DNA of 29,788 nt from the NCBI GenBank assembly GCA_964390055.1, contig CAYMGQ010000018.1, positions 1 to 29,788 on the forward strand. The letters are read 5' to 3'. How positions within the stretch are numbered: the stretch's first letter is position 1; every line of letters begins with the position of its first letter. Position numbers and translations under genes: made by a program. The notes under the pieces are model-generated. The model was not told the origin of the DNA. It made no database searches and saw nothing but the letters and a program-made list of their open reading frames with translations. Origin of the DNA: CAYMGQ01 sp964390055 (GTDB lineage: Bacteria; Bacillota; Clostridia; Peptostreptococcales; Natronincolaceae). Of the stretch, positions 23,272 through 29,788 are shown in pieces.

Positions 23272-24351
23272 ATGACCATTGTATTTCGTGAAGAACTTAG
23301 AGACTTAAAGGCCTACGAACCAGGGAAACCCATTGAGGATGTCAAAAGGGAATATGGTTTAGACCAGGTAATTAAACTGGCTTCTAACGAAAATCCCCTT
23401 GGTTGTTCACCCAAGGCCAAGGAGGCCATTACAAAAGTTCTGGATCAATTAAATTATTATCCTGATGGTAATGCCACAGACTTAAAGGAAGCTATTGCAA
23501 AGAAACTCAATTTGAAACCTTCCCAAGTCCAGCCTAGCAGTGGGTCTGATGAGATGTTAGACTCAATTGCAAAAACCTTTTTAAACAAGGGTGACGAGGT
23601 TATACTAGCAGACATTACTTTCCCAAGGTATATGACAACAACTAAAATGATGGGAGCCACCCCAATAGTTGTACCACTTAAAGATTTTGCCTATGACTTA
23701 GGGGCTATGGTCCAGGCAATAACAGAAAAAACACGTCTAATATGGTTATGTAATCCCAATAACCCCACAGGCACAATGTTTACAAAACAGGCTTTATTAG
23801 ATTTCCTTAAGGCAGTGCCTAAAAATATAATTATTGTCTATGACGAGGCCTATAAGGAGTTTGTGGAGGATGAGGATTATCCCCATGATATATTAGATTA
23901 TCTTGAGGAATATCCAAATTTATTGGTTATGAGGACTTTTTCAAAAATTTACGGCCTAGCAGCCCTTAGGGTGGGATATACCCTAGCCTGCCAGGAGATT
24001 TTACAGAATATTGATAAAATTAGGGGGCCCTTTAATGTCAATACCCTAGCTCAAGCTGCCGCCTTAGCAGCCCTTGAGGACCAGGACTTCCTAAAAAAGA
24101 CCTATGAAGTCAATAGGCAGGGCAAGGAATACATATATAAGGCCTTTGATGAAATGGGTCTTTGCTATGCTCCCTCCCAAACAAACCATATTTTCTTTGA
24201 CTCTGGCAAGGATTCAAGAAAAGTATTCCAGGAGATGCAAAAGAGGGGCATTATCATTAGGCCCATGGGCGGAACATATGTCAGGGTTTCCATAGGTAGC
24301 ATGGAGCAAAATCAAGAATTTATTAGAATCTTAAAAGAGGTTTTAGCCTAG
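23272..24351 (+). CDS. hisC: Histidinol-phosphate aminotransferase (class I/II PLP enzyme)
   Basis: A fold-type I PLP aminotransferase of 359 residues, typical for HisC, which converts imidazole acetol phosphate to histidinol phosphate. Visible motifs are KLASNENPLG near the N-terminus, NPNNPTG (161-167), DEAY (191-194) contacting PLP, the Schiff-base lysine K225 in TFSKIYGLAALRVGY, and the C-terminal RVSIG arginine that binds the substrate acid group. AGGAGGG lies six bases before the ATG. It stands alone on the plus strand with no other his genes nearby. HisC-like enzymes can also use aromatic amino acids, so the true substrate here is open. Confidence 0.88.
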   Translation: MTIVFREELRDLKAYEPGKPIEDVKREYGLDQVIKLASNENPLGCSPKAKEAITKVLDQLNYYPDGNATDLKEAIAKKLNLKPSQVQPSSGSDEMLDSIAKTFLNKGDEVILADITFPRYMTTTKMMGATPIVVPLKDFAYDLGAMVQAITEKTRLIWLCNPNNPTGTMFTKQALLDFLKAVPKNIIIVYDEAYKEFVEDEDYPHDILDYLEEYPNLLVMRTFSKIYGLAALRVGYTLACQEILQNIDKIRGPFNVNTLAQAAALAALEDQDFLKKTYEVNRQGKEYIYKAFDEMGLCYAPSQTNHIFFDSGKDSRKVFQEMQKRGIIIRPMGGTYVRVSIGSMEQNQEFIRILKEVLA

Positions 24352-24360
24352 ACTAATATT

Positions 24361-24389
24361 CTATAGCAGGGCATATTGCCCTGCTATAG
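24361..24389. terminator. Hairpin between convergent hisC and PNPOx gene
   Basis: A perfect 13-bp stem (24361-24373 with 24377-24389) with a 3-base loop starts nine bases after the hisC stop. The T tract is poor on both strands. It is the likely hisC terminator. The remaining sequence to 24509 holds only a weak GGTCCC/GGGGGCC hairpin near 24434-24451. Confidence 0.6.
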
Positions 24390-24509
24390 ATGTCTATTTG
24401 TCCTTGTTCTCTTATTATAGCCTGATATAAGCCCTAGTAAGGTCCCTTATAGGGGGCCAAAGATATTTATTTTAAAATATTTGCCATAGACCATTCCCTT
24501 GCCTTATCC

Positions 24510-25001
24510 CTATTGTCTCAATATAAGGTCATCAGTCTCTATTAAAATTTGATCATTTTTCAAAATTTGTTTAGTCCTATCCCCATCCCTTATTGAGTCT
24601 AAGTAGACAATCTCTATTGGAGTAATTTTAATCCCCATTAAATCTCCACTTTTCAATCCATCTATTTCAAGGTCTGGAATAAACTCCATTGCCTCCTCTA
24701 GAATCCTATCATCCTGAATACTACTTATTGCCTGTCCGAAAATCTGGACTCCCTTAATTCGTCTAAAATTAATATAATCTGTATTTACCAGTAGACAGAC
24801 ATTAGGATTTTCCTCTATGGCCTTAAACTTTTCCCCCCCAGCAGATAATATATATATGTCCATTTGCCTTCCCAAAAAATATAAGACCGGACTTGAGCGG
24901 GGTATATTACCCATACATGTTGCCAAACTAGCACTTTTATGTTGCCTTAAAAAATCCATTATCTCTTCCTTTAATTGCCTTGGTGTCACTTTTTCTCCCA
25001 T
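24510..25001 (-). CDS. PNPOx-like split-barrel flavoprotein
   Basis: A 163-residue protein of the pyridoxamine 5'-phosphate oxidase-like superfamily, which usually binds FMN (or F420/heme in some members). The opening ITDFL-type helix is seen as IMDFLRQHKSASLATCMGN, followed by the first strands PRSSPVLYFLGRQMDIYILS and the loop GGEKFKAIEENPNVCLLV, typical of this fold. IKITPIEIVYLD near the end is the conserved last strand. Residues specific for true PdxH are not evident, so the substrate is unknown. AGGAGG is eight bases before the ATG. It is separated from nrdJ by a terminator, so it is probably transcribed alone. Confidence 0.82.
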   Translation of the reverse strand: MGEKVTPRQLKEEIMDFLRQHKSASLATCMGNIPRSSPVLYFLGRQMDIYILSAGGEKFKAIEENPNVCLLVNTDYINFRRIKGVQIFGQAISSIQDDRILEEAMEFIPDLEIDGLKSGDLMGIKITPIEIVYLDSIRDGDRTKQILKNDQILIETDDLILRQ

Positions 25002-25067
25002 TGGACCTGCCTCCTTTATCTTTGATATACCTTAAAGCTAGTATTAATCTTTCTGCAAAAAATATAC

Positions 25068-25101
25068 AAAAAAAGATAGGACAAAGAAAAATCCTATCTT
25101 T
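25068..25101 (-). terminator. Terminator of nrdJ
   Basis: AAAGATAGGA (on the minus strand, 25092-25101) pairs with TCCTATCTTT (25072-25081) over a 10-base loop, followed by further Ts to 25068. It lies about 19 bases after the stop codon. Confidence 0.85.
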
Positions 25102-25119
25102 AAGCCTAGTCTTTTTTTA

Positions 25120-27474
25120 TTATCTTATGGGGCAAATCCCCGTTTCACAGTTATCTTCCAGTATTTTTATATGGCTTTCCTTTTTCTCATATTTGCTTAT
25201 TAGGGAGGGGATAAAGGCCTTCATTTCCTTTGCCCTCTTCCTATATTCATCCTCATCTATAGCCTCATAGGGCAGCAATTTGTAAAAGCTATCGTCAAGG
25301 GATAGGAAAGTTACAGCAACTATTTTGTCCCAATTATTCCAGACCCATTCCTCTACATCATCCCACTCATGGTCCCTTACATGGACAGTAATTGAACAGT
25401 TATGGTCAACATAATGTTCCATAAACATTTTATAATTCTCCAACTGCTGGATGGCTGATACATCGTATTTAGTTTTACCCTCTGGGGCCTTAACTGGAAA
25501 TTCCACTACCTTGGTAACACAGTTTTCCCACTCTTGTCCTACCTCTGGAAATATTGGGTAGCCCAATTCCTCACAAACCTTAGCCAGTGGGTCGTCTGCG
25601 CTAATACGGATTCTCCTAATATAATAGGGGGAATGCGAATAGTGGACTCCACTAGATACAGTAGGTAATTGGCTCAATGTACCCTCCGGTTTGACCGTGG
25701 TAATTAATAGGGGTTCATTCTCCCCTAGGCTCGCGGCATACTTTTCTGCCTCCTCTTTGGCAATTTGCCTTAGGTCCCCTAACAACTTAGCCTCCTGGGG
25801 CCTACTAATACCTGTGGCATTAACCATATCCTGCCAGCCAGTTAGGGAGCAGCCTAGGAGCTTATCCCTTTGTTGGACGGCATCCCATTTTGGTAATTCT
25901 AACTCTACACAGGTCATCCTGTAACTTGCCCTTACCGAAAGTCTTTGTGCCTCCATCAACCCATCAATATCTAGGCTACCATCAGCCTTGACAAAGGCAT
26001 ATACATTGATTGTGGTTAGGTTACATAGGCCCCTAGAATCCAATAATATTTCACCACATGGGTTTACCCCCTTCATATTAGGCCTACGTTCAGACGCAGC
26101 TTTAGCATTGACCCAACCAGGCTCCCCAGAATACCGCATCATATCTAATAAGTTTTTTAATTCTCTCCTTGTAGGCTTATCCTCATAGTAAATTGAGTTA
26201 TTACTCATCTGCCTATGAATGATATCTTGGTCCACAAGCCACTGACCATCTATTTGTTTATAGAGCTTTGATTTAGCCTTGATGGATAAGTCATCCTCTG
26301 GATCTATCAAAAGCATTTCGGCGGTCCGTCTCACCCCACCCACTACAACATTTTCCCCAATAATATTGGCTATATCTAAACAGTCTATCGGCCTTAATTT
26401 ACCCCTCCTACTGCCGTTGACCTTCTTATTATTTTTTATTACCTTATCTATCTTATAAAACATATTTTTTAAACTTTCATGACCACTGGCAGTTCCCCCA
26501 AAGGTTTTTAATTTTTCTCCCTTGGGTCTTACATGGTCATAATTTATTATTATTGATTTAATATTTCTATATTCATGGCTATATAGCAATTTAAAAAAGA
26601 AATCCAGGGCCTGAGTCCACCCCTCTTTACTATCTCCCACTGTAATTTTGCCTATGTTTTTATGGGCAAATTCTAAGCTAGTGCTATCTTCTCTGTCTTC
26701 TGGAAGTTTAGGAAGATAGTCCTTATGTATAACCTCATAATCAAACCTAACCTTTGGTAGTGTTTCAACATCTCTCTTTAAGACCCTAACCCCAACTCCC
26801 GAACCTACCATTAACAAATAGAATAAATCCTTAAAGGATTCAAAGCTATCAATTACTAAAAAGGCACAATTATAATTGGCCATGGGATAGTTCTGCGCCA
26901 CGGGAGTATTGCCAACCCAAAAAGTTCTGCCGGACAAAAATTGTTTCATTTTATAGACATTATCAAATAACTTTTCGGCCTCCTCCCTGCTTGTGGGCAC
27001 CAGGCTACAATTATATTCTACAGCCCTCCTAACAGTCTCCCACCAATACTCCCTTCTATTTTCCTGGTCTATCCATCGGGAATAGGTCCTATAGTAGACA
27101 AAGTTACCCAATTGTTTCATAGGGGAATGCCTGTGCTTGTATTTGCTAATAAATTCATCGGATAATATTTTATTCTCTTCCCTACTCCTTGCCTTTCTGG
27201 TCCTGCTTCTATGACTTCTATAAATAATATATTGTTTGGCCACATCTTTCCTATTACTAGACATAAGCATTTCTTCCACAATATCTTGAATATCCTCCAC
27301 ATGTATATAAGATTGATCTTTTTTAATTTTTTCTTCAATTTCCCTGGCTATACCCCTGCTTAATTCATCATTAATACCAGCCTTAGTCTCAGCCATGGCT
27401 TTCTCTATGGCATTGATTATTTTGGCAATATCAAATTCCTTTACCCTGCCATCCCTCTTAATAACTTTAACCAT
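25120..27474 (-). CDS. nrdJ: Adenosylcobalamin-dependent ribonucleoside-triphosphate reductase (class II) with ATP-cone
   Basis: The enzyme reduces ribonucleotides to deoxyribonucleotides using a B12-derived radical. Cysteines line up with Lactobacillus leichmannii RTPR: C203 in NYNCAF and C484 in GLCNLT form the active-site pair; C473 in NPCGEI (471-476) is the radical cysteine, with N471 and E475. The spacing of 11 between C473 and C484 equals that of C408 and C419 in RTPR. C776 and C781 near the end (CETGICPIR) are the shuttle pair. Residues 1-90 (VIKRDGRVKEFDIAKI...) are an ATP-cone, a dATP/ATP allosteric domain that the L. leichmannii enzyme lacks. The 784-residue length fits that addition. 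AAGGAG overlaps the end of a preceding small ORF. Confidence 0.95.
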   Translation of the reverse strand: MVKVIKRDGRVKEFDIAKIINAIEKAMAETKAGINDELSRGIAREIEEKIKKDQSYIHVEDIQDIVEEMLMSSNRKDVAKQYIIYRSHRSRTRKARSREENKILSDEFISKYKHRHSPMKQLGNFVYYRTYSRWIDQENRREYWWETVRRAVEYNCSLVPTSREEAEKLFDNVYKMKQFLSGRTFWVGNTPVAQNYPMANYNCAFLVIDSFESFKDLFYLLMVGSGVGVRVLKRDVETLPKVRFDYEVIHKDYLPKLPEDREDSTSLEFAHKNIGKITVGDSKEGWTQALDFFFKLLYSHEYRNIKSIIINYDHVRPKGEKLKTFGGTASGHESLKNMFYKIDKVIKNNKKVNGSRRGKLRPIDCLDIANIIGENVVVGGVRRTAEMLLIDPEDDLSIKAKSKLYKQIDGQWLVDQDIIHRQMSNNSIYYEDKPTRRELKNLLDMMRYSGEPGWVNAKAASERRPNMKGVNPCGEILLDSRGLCNLTTINVYAFVKADGSLDIDGLMEAQRLSVRASYRMTCVELELPKWDAVQQRDKLLGCSLTGWQDMVNATGISRPQEAKLLGDLRQIAKEEAEKYAASLGENEPLLITTVKPEGTLSQLPTVSSGVHYSHSPYYIRRIRISADDPLAKVCEELGYPIFPEVGQEWENCVTKVVEFPVKAPEGKTKYDVSAIQQLENYKMFMEHYVDHNCSITVHVRDHEWDDVEEWVWNNWDKIVAVTFLSLDDSFYKLLPYEAIDEDEYRKRAKEMKAFIPSLISKYEKKESHIKILEDNCETGICPIR

Positions 27475-27480
27475 AAAATC

Positions 27481-27594
27481 TCAGCTCCTTAAATTCAAGA
27501 TGTCCAACATGGTCACCATCATATCCACCACATTTGGTGTATAGATGATTGCCGATGCACAAAATATTGTATCATCCCCATCTTTTAATGTCAA
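27481..27594 (-). CDS. Candidate small protein (37 residues) immediately upstream of nrdJ
   Basis: This short frame starts with TTG at 27594, with AGGAG seven bases upstream, and ends with TGA at 27481-27483, six bases before the nrdJ ATG. The nrdJ ribosome binding site AAGGAG lies inside its last codons, so translation of nrdJ could be coupled to it. The product begins MTLKDGDDTIFCASAIIY and has a hydrophobic, Met-rich second half (DMMVTMLDILNL), with one cysteine. In-frame stops upstream show that it is not a longer broken gene. I do not recognise it. It may be a leader peptide, a real small protein or a chance frame. Confidence 0.5.
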   Translation of the reverse strand: MTLKDGDDTIFCASAIIYTPNVVDMMVTMLDILNLRS

Positions 27595-27691
27595 AATCCG
27601 ACTCCTGTCTTAAAAGTCAATCTAGGTAGATTATGTCCAAAGCCCACCCCTTTATTAGTCTTTTGTAAATATTCTATTTATAGGTCAAGTC

Positions 27692-27722
27692 AAAAAAAGG
27701 ACATATTAAAAATAATATGCCC
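27692..27722 (-). terminator. Terminator of the putative glycoside hydrolase gene
   Basis: A 10-bp stem with one G-T pair (27713-27722 with 27699-27708, loop of four) is followed by seven Ts (27692-27698). It lies about 30 bases after the stop codon. Confidence 0.9.
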
Positions 27723-27752
27723 CTCCATTAATAACTTATATCCTTTATTAAT

Positions 27753-28982
27753 TTAATCCTCTCTTAGGGCCTCCCAAGTATATTGGTTACCCGCATTCCA
27801 CAATATCCATTCATCCAATCCTGCATCATATGTAGCCTTAATCTGGGCTTGTATTTGCCCCTTACCATATCTCTGATAATAACCTGCCCCCAAATAAGAA
27901 GCAGTAAAATCCTGTAACCAGGGTCTTAATATAGCCTTCCTTTCCTCTGTATCCATATCTTCTACCCTCTCCCTGGCCCTCTTCATACTTGTATAAACTA
28001 TAGTATATGGGTCCTTATCGGGTATGGCCACACCATAGGTCCCCAAGGCATAATGGGAAGGGTATACCATAGGCAAAATCATATCAGTAGCTGGAACCAA
28101 GGTTTCCAAATGTTGCCCCAGTCTCATGTCATCTGATACCGTAGTTACTAAACCAAAAACATCGGCGGAAACATAAACACCATATTCCCTTAGTTCTTCC
28201 CTAGCATATTCTAAAAATCCAGCAATGGTATCAGCCATGCTTTCCCTTTGGCCTATTTCACCATAATCAATAATAGACCTATCTCCGTCTGTGGGGAACC
28301 TAACATAATCAAACTGAATATCCTTAAAACCTTTTTCCGCTGCTTCCCTAGCTATATCAACGAGATAATCCCAAGACTCTCTATTATAAGGGTTTAACCA
28401 GGCATCCCCTTTCCTATCCCTCCATACTGATCCATCTCTACTTTTAATGGCCAAATCTGGTCTTGCTGTTGCTGCCTGCCTATCCTTAAAGGCTACAATC
28501 CTAGCTATTGGGTAGATATCATCTTCCCTTAATAACTCCATAATTTCGTAAAAATCTTTAACCTTTACCATTTTATCTGCCCCAACTTCCTTAACCATAG
28601 GGATGGAAGACTGGTAGGTTAAGGTGCCATAATCATCCTTTACGTCAATTACCCAGGCATTAATAATTGATTGCTTAGTCATTTCAAGGGTTTTTTCAAA
28701 TCTTTCCCTGTATCCTATGCTATGACCCGTCATATAAATACCCTTTACCTTCCTATCCACCTTATAGGGTTCCCAGCTTACCTCCGGCTGCACAAGATTA
28801 TCATCCTGATTAAGTACTACCAAGGATAGGTCGTCATAATCAGCCCAAAGCTGAGATTTATTCATAATCTTACCAGAAAGGCTGTTAATTTTGTTACGAT
28901 TATGACTAAAATAAAAGGCACTAGCAATTATAGCCGTAATTATTAGTAATGAAAAGATTCCTTCCTTCTTCCTGATGTTCAA
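27753..28982 (-). CDS. Putative glycoside hydrolase (DUF4015 type), membrane-anchored
   Basis: A 409-residue protein with one N-terminal hydrophobic segment (about 9-25, GIFSLLIITAIIASAFYF) after basic residues, so it is anchored or secreted. From about 80 on it looks like the DUF4015 putative glycosyl hydrolase family, a TIM-barrel: GIYMTGHSIG, NAWVIDVKDDYGTLTY, IYPIARIVAFKD, KDIQFDYVRFPTDG, YVSADVFGLVT, MILPMVYPSHY and ILWNAGNQYTW at the end. The Asp residues in QFDYVRFP and SADVFG are candidates for catalysis. The TTG at 28982 has AGGGGG seven bases upstream; an upstream TTG at 29009 lacks a site. Substrate unknown; cell-wall or surface polysaccharide is a guess. Confidence 0.85.
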   Translation of the reverse strand: MNIRKKEGIFSLLIITAIIASAFYFSHNRNKINSLSGKIMNKSQLWADYDDLSLVVLNQDDNLVQPEVSWEPYKVDRKVKGIYMTGHSIGYRERFEKTLEMTKQSIINAWVIDVKDDYGTLTYQSSIPMVKEVGADKMVKVKDFYEIMELLREDDIYPIARIVAFKDRQAATARPDLAIKSRDGSVWRDRKGDAWLNPYNRESWDYLVDIAREAAEKGFKDIQFDYVRFPTDGDRSIIDYGEIGQRESMADTIAGFLEYAREELREYGVYVSADVFGLVTTVSDDMRLGQHLETLVPATDMILPMVYPSHYALGTYGVAIPDKDPYTIVYTSMKRARERVEDMDTEERKAILRPWLQDFTASYLGAGYYQRYGKGQIQAQIKATYDAGLDEWILWNAGNQYTWEALRED

Positions 28983-29020
28983 GTTAAAACCCCCTAGTTT
29001 ATATGGCAAATATCTTTTAC

Positions 29021-29029
29021 ATTATAACA
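29021..29029 (-). promoter_or_regulatory. Extended -10 promoter of the glycoside hydrolase gene
   Basis: TGTTATAAT on the minus strand is a perfect -10 with TGn extension; no clear -35. The leader would be about 30 bases. Confidence 0.5.
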
Positions 29030-29141
29030 CAATTTTCTGCAGTTCTCATCATCATTCTATATGAAAATAGTCTTCCAATTATCTCCTCCATTAAATTAAG
29101 CCAATTTTTATCTATGGATATTCAGGCAATTGACAAAATAT

Positions 29142-29168
29142 AAAAAGGCAGGTTTTTACCTGCCCTTT
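29142..29168 (-). terminator. Terminator overlapping the end of the thioredoxin-like gene
   Basis: GGCAGGT (29158-29164) pairs with ACCTGCC (29147-29153) over AAAA, extended by outer A-T pairs, then TTTTT. The stop codon of the gene lies within the hairpin. Confidence 0.85.
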
Positions 29169-29674
29169 CCATTAATAATCTCCAGTAACTCCTGGATAGT
29201 ATCCCTAATATATTCGCCCTTATTATATTTTCTTTTAATAACAATTCTCTCGGCCTGTGTGCTTGCCATTATTGTATTCCGCAGAGTTTTGGGGATTTCT
29301 ATAAAGTGACCTAATTCCTCCTTAAAATTTTCATCAAAAACTATAAAGGTTGGAATTTTAGCCTTTCCTCCTAATTCGTAGGCCTGCATATAAGATTCAT
29401 TGCCATCCCTGGCTACAATCTTAAAATTAACTTTTTTATTCAAGTCTTTGATTTTTTGTAATGCAGGTAGGTTTATTATGCAATCAGGGCACCAAATTTC
29501 GGCAAAGGCCAAAATATTAACAGGCCTGGTTATGCCCTTTATTTCATTGGTCCTCTCCTCCCCCAAAACAATAGCTTCATACATTTCCACAAGCTTCTCC
29601 CCACTTATATCCCCATCCTCCTGCACAAAGGTTTCAAAGGTAATGCCAGTATCAAATAATTCGGAAAATAACAT
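29156..29674 (-). CDS. Thioredoxin-family protein with CPDC site
   Basis: A 172-residue protein with a thioredoxin fold from about 45 to 125. The redox motif is WCPDC in AFAEIWCPDCIINLPAL, followed by the cis-proline loop KIPTFIVFDEN. It resembles the Thioredoxin_9-type proteins of Firmicutes. There is no signal peptide or membrane segment, so it should be cytoplasmic. The first 45 residues are a helical extension. GGAG lies four bases before the ATG. It is a single gene just after an rRNA operon, with its own promoter and terminator. The partner proteins are unknown. Confidence 0.85.
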   Translation of the reverse strand: MLFSELFDTGITFETFVQEDGDISGEKLVEMYEAIVLGEERTNEIKGITRPVNILAFAEIWCPDCIINLPALQKIKDLNKKVNFKIVARDGNESYMQAYELGGKAKIPTFIVFDENFKEELGHFIEIPKTLRNTIMASTQAERIVIKRKYNKGEYIRDTIQELLEIINGKGR

Positions 29675-29713
29675 TCTTCTCCAACCCCCTTATTTAAATC
29701 TATGCCTGATATG

Positions 29714-29722
29714 ATTATACCA
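29714..29722 (-). promoter_or_regulatory. Extended -10 promoter of the thioredoxin-like gene
   Basis: TGGTATAAT on the minus strand is a perfect TATAAT with TGn extension, directly downstream of the rRNA terminator. No -35 box is evident. Confidence 0.5.
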
Positions 29723-29733
29723 TTAATTAAATT

Positions 29734-29761
29734 AAGCCTCCACTAGATCCAGTGGAGGCTT
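29734..29761 (-). terminator. Terminator after the rRNA operon
   Basis: An 11-bp perfect stem AAGCCTCCACT/AGTGGAGGCTT with a 6-base loop lies about 10 bases after the predicted end of 5S rRNA. T-rich sequence follows on the minus strand. Confidence 0.75.
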
Positions 29762-29770
29762 TGCTTTAAT

Positions 29771-29788
29771 GTCGCAATGTCCTACTCT
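29771..29788 (-). rRNA. rrf: 5S rRNA, last ~18 bases (partial)
   Basis: The minus strand from the window edge reads AGAGTAGGACATTGCGAC, matching the usual bacterial 5S rRNA 3' end (GAGAGTAGGACGTTGCC-like), and is followed by a strong hairpin. Only the tip is in the window, so the call rests on a short match and the context. The exact mature end is approximate. Confidence 0.62.

Noticed and set aside
27475..27752. Cobalamin riboswitch or NrdR boxes upstream of nrdJ
   Set aside because: Expected for a B12-dependent RNR in some bacteria, but no B12-box-like GCCACTG element and no paired ACACTATATATAGTGT-like boxes were found in the 278 bases.
29027..29080. Tiny ORFs (8-11 codons) upstream of the glycoside hydrolase gene
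   Set aside because: Too short, and upstream of or across the predicted promoter, so they would not be in the main transcript.
1..29788. Mobile elements, CRISPR arrays, tRNA genes, prophage genes
   Set aside because: No transposase or integrase reading frames, no regularly spaced repeats and no tRNA-like cloverleaf or TTCGAATC-type loops were seen; every larger frame is accounted for by a core gene.

Overview
The window reads as a stretch of chromosome from a low-GC, anaerobic, spore-forming Firmicute of the Clostridia/Tissierellia kind. Supporting points are AT-rich spacers with consensus sigma-A promoters, strong AGGAGG-type ribosome binding sites, many TTG starts, two T-box leaders, a sporulation sigma factor (SigH), McsAB/ClpC/CtsR, a B12-dependent ribonucleotide reductase and ThyX. 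The species cannot be fixed from sequence alone. Nothing looks like a mobile element, prophage or CRISPR array; this is core housekeeping DNA. Nearly all genes lie on the minus strand, so transcription runs from high to low coordinates.

In order of transcription: the right edge (about 29.77-29.79 kb) appears to hold the 3' tip of a 5S rRNA and its terminator. Then come three separately terminated units: a cytoplasmic thioredoxin-fold protein with a CPDC site; a membrane-anchored putative glycoside hydrolase; and a unit with an unannotated 37-codon ORF directly in front of a class II ribonucleotide reductase carrying an ATP-cone. A PNPOx-like flavoprotein and a plus-strand histidinol-phosphate aminotransferase (hisC) converge at 24.4 kb. 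An EF-G paralogue (EF-G2 type) follows with its own strong terminator.

The 20.8-16.2 kb block is the classic ctsR-mcsA-mcsB-clpC protein quality-control operon, with a consensus promoter and a CtsR box at its start site. Next are radA-disA (DNA repair and c-di-AMP), then a divergent region at 13 kb from which carD (minus) and a small Cys-containing protein (plus) are fired by two near-perfect promoters. After carD come a PIN/TRAM membrane protein (YacL-like) and ispD-ispF (isoprenoid precursors).

The 9.7-1.0 kb stretch is an RNA/translation block: a proline T-box leader, proS and gltX; a cysteine T-box leader whose promoter sits inside the 3' end of gltX, followed by cysE, cysS, mrnC, an unknown small membrane-anchored protein, thyX, rlmB and yacP (rae1). 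sigH has its own promoter over the end of yacP, and tuf (EF-Tu) starts at the left edge from its own consensus promoter.

No obviously new multi-gene system is visible. The items most worth a second look are the small ORF coupled to nrdJ, the unknown gene overlapping thyX, the divergent Cys-containing small protein next to carD, and paired inverted repeats between carD and the PIN/TRAM gene.
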